Below the pieces are notes generated by a model. The model was not told the DNA's origin. It saw only the letters and a program-made list of their open reading frames with translations, and made no database searches. This document shows positions 35,609 through 44,270 of a DNA stretch of 64,000 nucleotides, in pieces. The stretch lies in the NCBI GenBank assembly GCA_963793005.1, contig CAWBYP010000002.1, positions 2,046,001-2,110,000 on the forward strand, given 5' to 3'. The stretch is from RPQJ01 sp963793005 (lineage in GTDB: Bacteria > Pseudomonadota > Gammaproteobacteria > Steroidobacterales > Steroidobacteraceae). Numbering within the stretch: position 1 is the first letter of the stretch; each line of letters opens with the position of its first letter. The position numbers and the translations under genes were made by a program.

Positions 35609-37363
35609 TCACTTCTGCTTTATGTAGGTTCCGGGCGCATCGCAGAGTGGTTTCAACCCCTTTCTCGTGGCTCCCATCGTCGGCGGGGCAACCTTGCGCG
35701 GGCTTGAGTGCTCGTCGAGCCACTTTGCCCAGGTTGGCCACCACGAGCCGGGCGTCAGCGCGGCCTTCTCCAGGTACTTGTCCGGCGCGGGCAGACGTCC
35801 GCCAGCCCTGGTCTGGTGCACGCGGTGGCGCCGCCTGGGGTGCTGGGGCCCGCTGATGATGCCGGCGTTGTGACCGCCGCTGGTCAGGCAGAAGGTGTAG
35901 TCCCTGGAGCGAACCAGCCGGCCGACCTTGTAAACGGAACGCCACGGCGCGACATGGTCGGTCTCGGTGCCCACCACGAACATCGGCACCGTGACATCCG
36001 CCAGGTTCAGCTGCTCGCCCATCGCGACATAGCGGCCTTCGGCCAGGTCGTTGTTCAGGTACAGCTGGTGCAGGTAGTCGGTGTGCATGCGGTAGGCCAT
36101 GCGCGTGCCGTCCGCGTTCCAGGCCATCAGGTCGTTCATGCCCATGCGTTCGCCCCGCAGGTAGGTTCCCACCGTCGGTGCCCAGAGCAGGTCGTAGGTG
36201 CGCAGCATCTGGAACGCGCCGCCCATCTGGCGGCTCTCGAGTACGCCGGCCTTCCACATCATGGCCTCGAGCATCGCGAGCTGCGCCGGACTGATGAATA
36301 TCGATATCTCGCCCGGCTCGCTGAAATCGGTCTGGCCCGCGAATATTGTTGCGCTTGCCAGGCGATCGTCATCGCGCGCTGCCAGCAGCGCCGCGGCGAT
36401 CGAGAGCAGCGTTCCGCCGATGCAGTAACCGACCGCGTGGACCTTGCGCTTCGGAACCACCTTGTTCACCGCGTCGAGCGCCGCGAGCACGCCGTGCTCG
36501 AGGTAGTCGTCCATGGTGACGTCGCGGTCCTCGGCGGTCGGGTTCTTCCAGGAAATCATGAACACCGTGTGCCCGAGCCCGGTCAGGTAGTTCACCAGCG
36601 AGTTCTTCGGCGACAGGTCCAGGATGTAGTACTTCATGATCCACGCCGGGACGATCAGCAGCGGCTCGGCACGGACGGTCTTCGTCTGTGGCGAGTACTG
36701 GATCAGTTCCATCAGCCTGGTGCGCAGGATCACCTTGCCCTTTGTCGCGGCGACCTGTTCGCCGACCTGGTACTGCTCCACGCCGACCGGACCCTTGCCC
36801 TTGTAGGTGCGAACCACGTCTTCCCCGAGGTTCTTCAGGCCCCTGAGCAGGTTGCGGCCTCTCTCCTCTATGGTCTTCTGGATGAGCTGGGGATTGGTCG
36901 GCAGGTAGTTGTCGGGCGCGACGAGCTCGAGGCCCTCCCTGACCGCAAATCCGACGATGTTCTCGGCCGCTGGATCCGCGCCCGGGAGGTCCCGAACGGC
37001 CTCGCGAGCCCAGTCGGACGCGGTCAGGAACGTCTGAGCCATGATATTGAAGGGAAATTTCGCCCAGGCCGGGTCGGCGTACCGGTTCTGGTAGGGCGTT
37101 CCGTCAGCCTCGGGAGCCTGGCCGCCGTTGCGCAGCGTGGCACCCGCAAACTGCGCCAGCGCCAGCGATTTCTCCAGCGCGGAACGGGCCAGCGCTGCCT
37201 GCCGACCCGGTGTCACCGCGAGCCTGGTGAGCACGTTTATCCAGGCACCGCCGAAGGCCTGCGGCGAGAGTCCGCCGGTCCACTTCGCAAGCGTTGCGAG
37301 CATCGCCCGGGAGGCATCGTCGGTTTCGGGGGAGGTCCCGGTCTCTCGTGTCGGCGTCTTCAT
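35609..37363 (-). CDS. phaC: Class I poly(3-hydroxyalkanoate) synthase
   Basis: A 584-residue polymerase that links hydroxyacyl-CoA units into PHA granules. The lipase-like box has the nucleophile Cys314 in AVGYCIGGTLL; the catalytic His is in SGGHNAGI near residue 494; MDDYLEHG and SWKNPTAEDRD are further family marks. Length fits class I. No phaA, phaB, phaR or phasin gene is adjacent. A 32 bp duplication from the upstream reductase gene sits directly before its ATG. Confidence 0.93.
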   Translation of the reverse strand: MKTPTRETGTSPETDDASRAMLATLAKWTGGLSPQAFGGAWINVLTRLAVTPGRQAALARSALEKSLALAQFAGATLRNGGQAPEADGTPYQNRYADPAWAKFPFNIMAQTFLTASDWAREAVRDLPGADPAAENIVGFAVREGLELVAPDNYLPTNPQLIQKTIEERGRNLLRGLKNLGEDVVRTYKGKGPVGVEQYQVGEQVAATKGKVILRTRLMELIQYSPQTKTVRAEPLLIVPAWIMKYYILDLSPKNSLVNYLTGLGHTVFMISWKNPTAEDRDVTMDDYLEHGVLAALDAVNKVVPKRKVHAVGYCIGGTLLSIAAALLAARDDDRLASATIFAGQTDFSEPGEISIFISPAQLAMLEAMMWKAGVLESRQMGGAFQMLRTYDLLWAPTVGTYLRGERMGMNDLMAWNADGTRMAYRMHTDYLHQLYLNNDLAEGRYVAMGEQLNLADVTVPMFVVGTETDHVAPWRSVYKVGRLVRSRDYTFCLTSGGHNAGIISGPQHPRRRHRVHQTRAGGRLPAPDKYLEKAALTPGSWWPTWAKWLDEHSSPRKVAPPTMGATRKGLKPLCDAPGTYIKQK

Positions 37364-37364
37364 A

Positions 37365-37431
37365 TCACTTGCCTCAGATGCTTTTCAGGTCGCAGGTAGT
37401 CACTTGCCTCAGATGCTCTTCAGGTCGCAGG
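37365..37431. repeat. 32 bp tandem duplication before phaC
   Basis: Copy A (37365-37396) and copy B (37400-37431) differ at one base and are 35 bases apart start to start. Copy B includes the last codons and stop of the reductase gene (CDLKSI-stop), so copy A is a duplicated 3-prime end lying against the phaC start. Confidence 0.8.
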
Positions 37432-38617
37432 AAGCGTCAGCCAGCTTTGCAGGGTCAGGGTGCTTGTGGTCGGCGATCCATCGCTTGCCGGTCATGAAGT
37501 CGCGCGGGCTGTTGACCGCGTCCACCGCCAGCAGCTCGCCCCGCGCGAGGTAGTAGAGCGCGAAACTACCGGATTCCGGGTCGCCACGCAGCAGTGCCGT
37601 GTCGTAGCCCTCGGACAGTCCGGCGATCTGCAGCTTCACGTCGTACTGGTCGGACCAGAACCACGGCACGTGCTCGTGACGCGCCTGGCCGCCGCACATG
37701 TTTGTCGCTGCGACGCGGCCCTGTTCGACCGCGTTGTCCACCGATTCGAGTCGCACGCGCCGGCCGTACCGGACGCTCGGATGGTTGGTGCAGTCGCCTG
37801 CCGCCCAGACGTTGGGATCCGAGGTCTGGCACTGCTCGTCCACCCGGACACCGTTGTCGCAGTTGATGCCGGCGGAGGCCGCCAGGATCACGTCGGGCAG
37901 GATGCCGACGCCCACGATCACGATGTCGGCCGGGTAGGCCTGGTCGCCGCAGACGACTGCCCGCACGCGCCCGTCGCCTTCGAAAGCGGTCACCGACGTG
38001 CTGCAGTGAACCTGCACGCCCTCGCGTTCGTGCCTGCGCAGGTAGAACTCCGACAGCTGCGGGGCCACGACCCGGTTCAGCGGCCGGTTCGCCATCTCGA
38101 GCACGGTGACCTCGAGGCCCAGGTGGCGCGCGCTGGCTGCGGCCTCCAGGCCCACATAACCCGCGCCGACCACCACCAGCCGCCGCGCGTCCCGGAGATC
38201 GGCGCGGATGGCCTCGACGTCGGCAATGGTGCGCAGGTAGTGGATGCCGGCGAGGTCGTGCCCCGGGGTTTCAAGCAGGCGCGGCCGGCTACCGACGCTG
38301 AGCAGCAGCTTGTCGTAGGTGATTTCGCCGCCGTCGTCCAGTCGCAGTCGGCGCGCCCCGCAGTCGATGGCCGTGACCCTGAGGCCCAGGCGGGTGTCGA
38401 CGCGCGCCTGCTCGTAGAACTGGGGGCTGCGCAGCAGCAGGCGCTCGCGCTCGAGTTCACCGGACAGGAACTTTTTCGACAATGGGGGCCGGTTGTAGGG
38501 CAGTTGAGGTTCGTCGCCGACCAGCACGATCGGGCCCTGGTGCCCCTGGCGGCGCATCGTCTCGATCGCCTGTACCGAGGCATGACTCGCTCCCACGATG
38601 ACGAACGCCTGGGTCAT
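37409..38617 (-). CDS. FAD-dependent ferredoxin reductase (putidaredoxin/rhodocoxin reductase type)
   Basis: A 402-residue flavoprotein with FAD-binding FVIVGASHASVQA, NAD-binding VVVGAGYVGLEAAASA, and the late FAD motif NVWAAGDCTNH. It moves electrons from NAD(P)H to a [2Fe-2S] ferredoxin, often for a cytochrome P450 or dioxygenase; no such partner is nearby. ATG 38617 begins MTQAFVIVGAS, right at the FAD motif, which fixes the start. It lies upstream of phaC on the same strand. Confidence 0.88.
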   Translation of the reverse strand: MTQAFVIVGASHASVQAIETMRRQGHQGPIVLVGDEPQLPYNRPPLSKKFLSGELERERLLLRSPQFYEQARVDTRLGLRVTAIDCGARRLRLDDGGEITYDKLLLSVGSRPRLLETPGHDLAGIHYLRTIADVEAIRADLRDARRLVVVGAGYVGLEAAASARHLGLEVTVLEMANRPLNRVVAPQLSEFYLRRHEREGVQVHCSTSVTAFEGDGRVRAVVCGDQAYPADIVIVGVGILPDVILAASAGINCDNGVRVDEQCQTSDPNVWAAGDCTNHPSVRYGRRVRLESVDNAVEQGRVAATNMCGGQARHEHVPWFWSDQYDVKLQIAGLSEGYDTALLRGDPESGSFALYYLARGELLAVDAVNSPRDFMTGKRWIADHKHPDPAKLADASCDLKSI

Positions 38618-38803
38618 TCTCCTACCGGTCCCCTGGCTGCGCCCACCCTGGGGCGCCACGGTGTTCCTTATATACGGAGCCTCCGCCGAGGAACAGGCCG
38701 CGGGCGGGCCTGCCCGCAAGACGGAACAGGGTGCGCTGCGGCCTGCCCATGGCTATGCTTGCAGGGTCGCCGCGCACCACGGTCGGGCAGGACGGGGTCC
38801 CGG

Positions 38804-38819
38804 GTGCCACAAGCTGGTG
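38804..38819 (+). promoter_or_regulatory. NtrC-like binding site
   Basis: TGCCACAAGCTGGTGC matches the TGCACC-N5-GGTGCA consensus at all but two positions within the first half-site (and the outer base on the right). It lies 44 bases upstream of the -24 element, closer than usual but feasible for an enhancer-binding protein. Confidence 0.45.
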
Positions 38820-38862
38820 CGGGCAGGCGCCTCCGGTGCCGAATTCGCCCGGCCCGCGGGCG

Positions 38863-38878
38863 CGGCACGGTTTCTGCA
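38863..38878 (+). promoter_or_regulatory. Sigma-54 promoter of glnK
   Basis: CGGCACGGTTTCTGCA fits the TGGCAC-N5-TTGCA consensus with exact GG/GC spacing and two mismatches. Transcription would begin near 38890, about 45 bases before the glnK ATG. Nitrogen-limited induction is expected by analogy. Confidence 0.6.
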
Positions 38879-38935
38879 TATTGGCTGGAGCGATCTCCGC
38901 CGGACAATGACGAATAGTTCAGGAGCCAGAGCCCT

Positions 38936-39274
38936 ATGAAGCTGATCAGCGCAATTATCAAACCATTCAAGCTGGACGACGTGCGTGCGGCATTGTCGGA
39001 ACTCGGCGTGTCCGGCATGACGGTAACGGAGGTCAAGGGCTTCGGCCGTCAGCGCGGCCATACCGAGCTGTACCGTGGAGCCGAATACGTCGTGGACTTC
39101 GTGCCGAAGACCCGGATCGAGGTCGCGGTCAAGGACTCCCTGGTGGACCAGGTCATCGAGGCGGTCGTCGGGGCCGCGCGCACCGGCAAGGTGGGCGACG
39201 GTAAGATATTCGTCTCCGACCTCGAGCGGGCAGTCCGCATCCGTACCGGCGAAGCGGACGACCAGGCACTCTGA
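38936..39274 (+). CDS. glnK: Nitrogen regulatory P-II protein
   Basis: A 112-residue trimeric signal protein. The T-loop is intact with the uridylylation site Tyr51 in ELYRGAEYVVDF; VTEVKGFGRQRGH and KIFVSDLERAVRIRTGE are P-II signatures. It reports nitrogen and energy status to partners such as AmtB, GlnD and GlnE. The MKLI start and EADDQAL end favour GlnK over GlnB, but no amtB is adjacent, so the symbol is a preference. A ferredoxin gene follows 4 bases downstream. Confidence 0.9.
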   Translation: MKLISAIIKPFKLDDVRAALSELGVSGMTVTEVKGFGRQRGHTELYRGAEYVVDFVPKTRIEVAVKDSLVDQVIEAVVGAARTGKVGDGKIFVSDLERAVRIRTGEADDQAL

Positions 39275-39278
39275 CGAT

Positions 39279-39650
39279 TTGCCCGACCCGCTCGAAAGCG
39301 CGCTCGAGAAACTCAAGCTCGGCCGGCAGTCGCGGCACGTATTCCTGTGCGTGGGCGGAAAGTGCGCCCCGCAGGACCAGGCGCTTGCGAGCTGGGAGCA
39401 CCTGAAGCGGCGTCTCGCCGAGCCCGGGACCAGCGGGGTCACGGGCGGCGTGCTTCGCACCAAGGCCGACTGCCTGCGTGTTTGCACCTCGGGCCCGATC
39501 GCCGTCGTGTATCCCGACGGAACATGGTATCGGGACTGCACTCCGGCGAACCTGGATCGGATCATCGACGAGCACCTGGTGCACGACCGGCCGGTGGCCG
39601 ACCTGGTGATCGCCGCAGCGCCGCTGGGAAATACGGCCTGTGACAAGTAG
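39279..39650 (+). CDS. Thioredoxin-like [2Fe-2S] ferredoxin
   Basis: About 123 residues from TTG 39279 (LPDPLESALEKLKLG), 4 bases after the glnK stop. Four Cys in CVGGKC and DCLRVC match the thioredoxin-like ferredoxin fold, with GPIAVVYPDGTWY between the cluster-binding part and the C-terminal helix. These proteins are electron carriers of mostly unknown partner. The TTG start is inferred from spacing and homology; no ATG is available in the right place. Its coupling to glnK is unusual. Confidence 0.82.
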   Translation: MPDPLESALEKLKLGRQSRHVFLCVGGKCAPQDQALASWEHLKRRLAEPGTSGVTGGVLRTKADCLRVCTSGPIAVVYPDGTWYRDCTPANLDRIIDEHLVHDRPVADLVIAAAPLGNTACDK

Positions 39651-39739
39651 CCGGATACCCGCGCGTAGCGGATAGTCCGGTTGCCGGGGCGGCTGGTAAT
39701 CGCCACTATCAGCTGACTGCCGGCCACTGAGCGCCTGCC

Positions 39740-40714
39740 ATGTCACATGCCATCCGCATCCGCTCCTTCGGTGGACCAGAGGTCATGCGATGGGAGCAAT
39801 TCGCCCCGGGTGAGCCCGGACCCGGCGAGGCGTTGATCCGTCACACCGCGGTTGGCCTCAATTTCATCGACGTCTACGAGCGCACCGGCCTGTACCCGAG
39901 TGATTTGCCGACCGGACTCGGCCGCGAGGCTGCGGGCGTGGTCGAGGCGCTCGGCAAGGGCGTCCGCGGGCTCGCCGTGGGTGACCGCGTCGCGTACGCG
40001 TCGGCGCAACCCGGCGCATACGCGCAGTATCGCGTGGTCGCGGCCGACCGGCTGGTCGCGATACCGGACGGGGTCAGCGACCGGCTCGCTGCGGCCGCCA
40101 TGCTGAAAGGACTCACCGCGCAGTTCCTGCTGCGTCGTACTCATCGCGTCAAGCGGGGCGACGTCGTGTTGATCCACGCCGCCACGGGCGGCGTTGGCCT
40201 GATTGCCGTGCAATGGGCGCGCCACCTGGGCGCCGTGGTAATCGGTGTCGTCGGCAGCGAGGCGAAAGCCGGAGTCGCCCGCGCCAACGGTTGCCACCAC
40301 GCACTGGTGCAGGGCCGCGACGACCTGCCCGCGCGGGTGCGCGAGATATCGGGCGGCATGGGCGCGGACGTCGTCTACGACTCCGGCGGAAAGGACACAT
40401 TCTTTCCCTCGCTCGATTCGCTGCGTCCGCTCGGGCTGATGGTGAGCTACGGCAACGCCTCCGGCCCGGTGCCGCCATTCCAGCCGCTCGAGCTCGCGAA
40501 GCGCGGATCGCTGTTTCTCACGCGACCGACGCTGTTCCACTACATCGCGCGACGGGCCGACCTGGCGCGCGCGACCCGCGAGCTGTTCGACGTGATCGGT
40601 CGCGGAGCAGTCCGGATCGAGATCGGCCAGACACATCCGCTCACCGACGTGGCGCAGGCGCATCGTGACCTCGAGGCGAGGCGCACCATCGGCTCCACGG
40701 TCCTGATTCCGTAG
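39740..40714 (+). CDS. qor: NADPH:quinone oxidoreductase (zeta-crystallin-like)
   Basis: A 324-residue medium-chain reductase without catalytic zinc ligands. Family marks: GLNFIDVYERTGLYP, GREAAGVVEALGKGV, YAQYRVVAADRLVAIP and the NADPH site LIHAATGGVGLIAVQWAR. It reduces quinones in the cytosol. ATG 39740 is the natural start. The next gene begins 10 bases after its stop. Confidence 0.92.
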   Translation: MSHAIRIRSFGGPEVMRWEQFAPGEPGPGEALIRHTAVGLNFIDVYERTGLYPSDLPTGLGREAAGVVEALGKGVRGLAVGDRVAYASAQPGAYAQYRVVAADRLVAIPDGVSDRLAAAAMLKGLTAQFLLRRTHRVKRGDVVLIHAATGGVGLIAVQWARHLGAVVIGVVGSEAKAGVARANGCHHALVQGRDDLPARVREISGGMGADVVYDSGGKDTFFPSLDSLRPLGLMVSYGNASGPVPPFQPLELAKRGSLFLTRPTLFHYIARRADLARATRELFDVIGRGAVRIEIGQTHPLTDVAQAHRDLEARRTIGSTVLIP

Positions 40715-40724
40715 CGGTGCCCGT

Positions 40725-42386
40725 GTGAGCAACGAAACCAGGATGCGCGGCATGCTGCGCCGCACGTCGTGCGTGGCGGGCTGGCTCGTCGCCAGCCTGG
40801 TAGCGGCCGCCGCGTGGGCCGCTCCGGGGCAGCAGCCGATACCGTCGCCCCAGGAACTCGAGGCCCAGGGCGCGGTCATCGGCCGGATCATCGTCACGCC
40901 GAACGACATCTTCGACCCGTCGATACCGGCTGAGAGCGGCTGGCTGTACCGCGCGGCGAACAAGCTGCACATCAACACGCGCCCGGCGGTAATCCGCGGA
41001 CAGCTGCTGTTCAAGACCGGTGACCCGTACGACGCGCAGCTGGTGCAGGAGAACGAGCGGCTGCTGCGGAGGAACGACTATCTGTACGAAGTGACGATCG
41101 TCCCGGTCGCCTGGGACGGGCACACGGTGGACCTCGAGGTCCGGACCAAGGACGTCTGGACGCTGAACCCCGGGTTCAATTTCGGCCGCTCGGGCGGCAA
41201 GAACGAGACCAGCGTCCACGTGCAGGAACAGAACCTGCTGGGCACCGGACGCAAGGTAGAGGTCGCGTGGGGCAGCAACGTGGACAGCACGGCGTGGACG
41301 TTCTCGTTTGTCGATCCGCACTTCCTGGAGAGCTTTACGCGCCTTGCCGCTTCATACAGCGATGCGGACGACGGCGACACCAAGTTCCTCAGCCTGAACA
41401 GGCCGTTCTATGCGCTCGACACACGCTGGGCTGCCGGAACGACGCTGAACGACAGCACGTACATCGATGATCGCTACGAACTCGGCAAGAAAGTCGGCGA
41501 GTTCAAGGCGCACGACCAGTACTACGAGGTGAGTGGCGGCTGGTCGGACGGGCTCGTGAGCGGCTGGGTCAGTCGCTGGACCCTGGGCGCGACCTGGCAG
41601 GAGTCGCAGTTCGAGCCCGAACCGGGCAGGTCGCTGGGCGGTCCGCTGCCGCCAGACCGGAAATTCGTCTACCCATGGATCGGCTTCGAGCGTGTGCAGA
41701 ACGCGTTCGTGGAGCGCGTCAACCTGAACCAGATCGATCGTACCGAGGACGTGCTGGTCGGATTCCGTGGCTGGGCGCGGCTCGGCTACGCGAGCGAGGC
41801 ACTGGGCTCGAAGAGCGATGCGTTGCTGCTGTCAGGGTACGCACAGGACGGTACGGACCTGACTCCGAGGCAGTCGCTGTTCGGGTCCGCGTGGGCGTCG
41901 GGACGCTACGAGGGCGGCGCCGTCCAGAACGGCATCCTGGGCGCAGAATCGCGCTACTACCTGTCGACGTCGGCACGCAGCAAGTTCTATGCGAGCCTCT
42001 CCGGCACCGTTACCGAGAACCTGGACGAGGACCAGCAGCTCTCGCTGGGCGGCGACACGGGCCTGCGCGGTTACCCGCTGCGCTACCAGGCAGGCACGGC
42101 CAGGGCGCTGCTCACGCTCGAGCAGCGCTATTACACGAAGTGGTATCCGTTCCGGCTGGTCCACGTGGGCGGTGCGGTGTTCTTCGACATGGGCCGCACC
42201 TGGGGCCGCGACGTGACCGGCGCGACCAGCCTGGGGATGCTGAAAGACGTCGGAGTGGGGCTCAGGCTTGGTTCGAGCCGCTCTGCGTTCGGCAACGTGG
42301 TGCACATCGACCTCGCGTTTCCGCTGGACGGCGACCAGAACATCGACAGCGTGCAGCTGATCATCGAGACCAGCCAGCGGTTCTAG
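40725..42386 (+). CDS. Omp85/BamA-like outer-membrane protein
   Basis: A 553-residue protein with a signal peptide (VAGWLVASLVAAAAWA), a POTRA-like domain (FKTGDPYDAQLVQENERLLR ... YLYEVTIVPV) and a 16-strand-type beta barrel ending in Phe (VQLIIETSQRF), the usual terminal residue for Bam-dependent insertion. Shorter than BamA, it fits the surface antigen D15/TamA-like group, possibly involved in export or lipid handling. GTG 40725 is the first start; ATG 40743 or 40752 would also give a good signal peptide. Confidence 0.85.
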   Translation: MSNETRMRGMLRRTSCVAGWLVASLVAAAAWAAPGQQPIPSPQELEAQGAVIGRIIVTPNDIFDPSIPAESGWLYRAANKLHINTRPAVIRGQLLFKTGDPYDAQLVQENERLLRRNDYLYEVTIVPVAWDGHTVDLEVRTKDVWTLNPGFNFGRSGGKNETSVHVQEQNLLGTGRKVEVAWGSNVDSTAWTFSFVDPHFLESFTRLAASYSDADDGDTKFLSLNRPFYALDTRWAAGTTLNDSTYIDDRYELGKKVGEFKAHDQYYEVSGGWSDGLVSGWVSRWTLGATWQESQFEPEPGRSLGGPLPPDRKFVYPWIGFERVQNAFVERVNLNQIDRTEDVLVGFRGWARLGYASEALGSKSDALLLSGYAQDGTDLTPRQSLFGSAWASGRYEGGAVQNGILGAESRYYLSTSARSKFYASLSGTVTENLDEDQQLSLGGDTGLRGYPLRYQAGTARALLTLEQRYYTKWYPFRLVHVGGAVFFDMGRTWGRDVTGATSLGMLKDVGVGLRLGSSRSAFGNVVHIDLAFPLDGDQNIDSVQLIIETSQRF

Positions 42387-42413
42387 GGGAGTGCGGCCCG
42401 CGCCGTGCGGACG

Positions 42414-42944
42414 TCAGGTCGCCTCGGCAGCGATCCAGTCGATCAGGAGCTCGAACTCGCCGGCCTGCCGGTCGCTGATCATGAATCCGAGCGTCCTGGC
42501 GCGGCCGGAATCGAGCGCCGGCGCGCCCGGTACCATCCGTCCCCGGAACGTTGCCGCGAAGGAATCCAAAGGTAGCCGCACCTCCTGCCATTCCGCGGCC
42601 GTCGGCGTGAACCGGCACTGGTACTGGATGCCGTCGAAACCGTCGTCCGTGCGAACGGTGAACTTGTAGCGATTGCCGTCGCCGCATACGCGCAGCACGA
42701 ATGCGCCTGAACCGGAGATGTGCCATGCCCGTGGCGCGGTCCTGACCGACGCGAAGCCGCCGGAATTCTCGAGCGACACGATGCCGGAGAAACGCGCGAT
42801 CCCGGGCTCGGCCTGCGTGAATTCGCTGTGCGAAACACCGCCCATCACCACGTCGTTCACGGGTGTCCATAGGCGTACGTCGGCCGCGTCGTCGAAATCG
42901 AGCAGCACGGTTCGTCTTGCTGCTGCAGTGCCGGCGCGCGCCAT
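42414..42944 (-). CDS. CIA30 family protein
   Basis: A 176-residue protein with the CIA30 (complex I intermediate-associated) fold, marked by WTPVNDVVMGGVSHSEF, SLENSGGFASVRT, and a late DRQAGEFELLIDWI. In mitochondria CIA30 helps assemble complex I; bacterial versions have no proven role. No signal peptide. Its ATG overlaps the alcohol dehydrogenase stop (TGATG), so the two are coupled. Confidence 0.85.
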   Translation of the reverse strand: MARAGTAAARRTVLLDFDDAADVRLWTPVNDVVMGGVSHSEFTQAEPGIARFSGIVSLENSGGFASVRTAPRAWHISGSGAFVLRVCGDGNRYKFTVRTDDGFDGIQYQCRFTPTAAEWQEVRLPLDSFAATFRGRMVPGAPALDSGRARTLGFMISDRQAGEFELLIDWIAAEAT

Positions 42945-44071
42945 CAGCCGATCTCGACCACCTGGCGGATGGATGCGCCGGCGGCGAGCCGGTCGAAAGC
43001 GCCATTGATGTCGTCGAGTCGGATACGTTCGCTCAACAGCAGGTTGACCGGCAGGCGTCCGGCGCGATACCAGTCGATGTAGCGCGGGATGTCGCGCGAC
43101 GGCACGCAGCTGCCGAGGTAACTGCCCTTCAGCGTGCGCTCCTCGGCGACCAGGCCGAGGTGAGGGATGGTGAATCGCTGGTCGGGATGCGAAAGGCCGG
43201 CGCTGACGGTCGTGCCGCCGCGGCGTGTAATCCGATAGGCGAGTTCGAGTGCCCTGGCAGCACCGGCCATTTCGAACGCGAAGGCCACGCCGCCATGCGT
43301 CAGCTCGCGGACCTGTTCGGCGGCCTCTGCATCTGCCGCGTTGACCGTGGCGGTCGCGCCAAACTCGCGCGCGGTCGCGAGCTTCGCGTCGTTCATGTCG
43401 ATGGCGACGATATGTTCCGCATCGAGCATCCGCGCGGCGAGCAGTGCGGCGAGGCCGACACCACCCAGGCCGACCACGGCGACCGATGCACCACGCGGCA
43501 CTGCCGCGGTGTTGACCACGGCGCCCACGCCGGTGATCACCGCGCAGCCGAACAGCGCGGCCTCTGCGAACGGCAGGTCGGCGCGCACACGCACCAGCGA
43601 ATTTGCGGCGAGCACCGCGTGGTCGGCAAATCCCGAGACGCCCAGGTGATGGTTCAGCTCGCGATCGGTGTCGTGCAGCCGCCGCGACCCCGACAGCAAC
43701 GTGCCGGCCCTGTTCGCAGCGAAGCCAGGCTCGCACAGCGCCGGGCGGCCCGCGTCGCAGGGGCTGCAGTGACCGCAGCTCGGCACGAACGCAGCGACGA
43801 CGTGGTCACCCGCCGCGAGCCTGGTTACTCCCGGGCCCACTTCTTCCACCACGCCCGCGGCCTCGTGGCCCAGCACCATCGGCATCGGCCGCGGTCGGTT
43901 GCCGTCGATTACCGACAGGTCGGAGTGGCAGAGCCCGGCCGCCCGGATTCGCACCAGCACTTCACCGGCGCCGGGCGGGTCGAGCTCGAGGTCCTCAATG
44001 GATAGCGGGCGGGACTCCGCATAGGGTCCCGGTCGGCCGATTTCGCGCAGCACCGCAGCCTTGATTCGCAT
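42944..44071 (-). CDS. Zinc-dependent alcohol dehydrogenase (class III/IV-like)
   Basis: A 375-residue medium-chain dehydrogenase. Catalytic zinc ligands lie in AAGLCHSDLSV and GHEAAGVVEE; the structural zinc site has CGHCSPCDAGRPALC; NAD binds at VVGLGGVGLAALLAA. The pattern resembles mycothiol/formaldehyde-type or benzyl alcohol dehydrogenases, but the substrate cannot be named. It overlaps CIA30 by one base. Upstream of its ATG lies a 111 bp inverted-repeat element. Confidence 0.88.
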   Translation of the reverse strand: MRIKAAVLREIGRPGPYAESRPLSIEDLELDPPGAGEVLVRIRAAGLCHSDLSVIDGNRPRPMPMVLGHEAAGVVEEVGPGVTRLAAGDHVVAAFVPSCGHCSPCDAGRPALCEPGFAANRAGTLLSGSRRLHDTDRELNHHLGVSGFADHAVLAANSLVRVRADLPFAEAALFGCAVITGVGAVVNTAAVPRGASVAVVGLGGVGLAALLAARMLDAEHIVAIDMNDAKLATAREFGATATVNAADAEAAEQVRELTHGGVAFAFEMAGAARALELAYRITRRGGTTVSAGLSHPDQRFTIPHLGLVAEERTLKGSYLGSCVPSRDIPRYIDWYRAGRLPVNLLLSERIRLDDINGAFDRLAAGASIRQVVEIG

Positions 44072-44098
44072 GCGGGGGAGAATAGCTCGCCTGCCACC

Positions 44099-44209
44099 GT
44101 GCGTCTAAGGACAAGCTGCCGCGAGACCGTCACGCGGCAGGGACGCCGCGTGCGAGCCTACAGGGATGTACTTGCGGCGTGTCTCGCAGCAGCTTGCCCT
44201 TAGACACAC
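44099..44209. mobile_element. 111 bp MITE-like inverted-repeat element
   Basis: Left arm 44099-44127 (GTGCGTCTAAGGACAAGCTG...) and right arm 44181-44209 are 29-base inverted repeats with three mismatches. The centre carries a nested ACGCCGC/GCGGCGT stem. No coding capacity. It fills most of the gap between the divergent dehydrogenase and thioesterase genes and is unrelated to the GGGGACATTCTCC family. Confidence 0.65.
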
Positions 44210-44270
44210 TCGACAGCTAATGTCGCCGTCGTATCTGGGCAGTCGTCGTAATCGGCAGGGCAGGGCGAAC

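Larger units (their letters stand above)
38618..38935. other. 318 bp divergent intergenic region
   Basis: Non-coding gap between the ferredoxin reductase and glnK. It holds the sigma-54-like promoter and NtrC-like site listed separately. GTTCCTTATATACGG at about 38661-38675 may be part of a promoter for either gene. Confidence 0.5.

Noticed and set aside
35780..35880. Frameshift near the phaC C-terminus
   Set aside because: HPRRRHRVH...APDKYLEKA looked odd, but SGGHNAG and the following PGSWWPTWAKWL are in one frame, so the gene is intact.
35708..37399. 563-codon open frame on the plus strand
   Set aside because: Antisense of phaC, which has full catalytic motifs.
38753..38766. Sigma-54-like TGGCTATGCTTGCA upstream of glnK
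   Set aside because: Spacing between GG and GC is two bases too short; the element at 38863 fits better.
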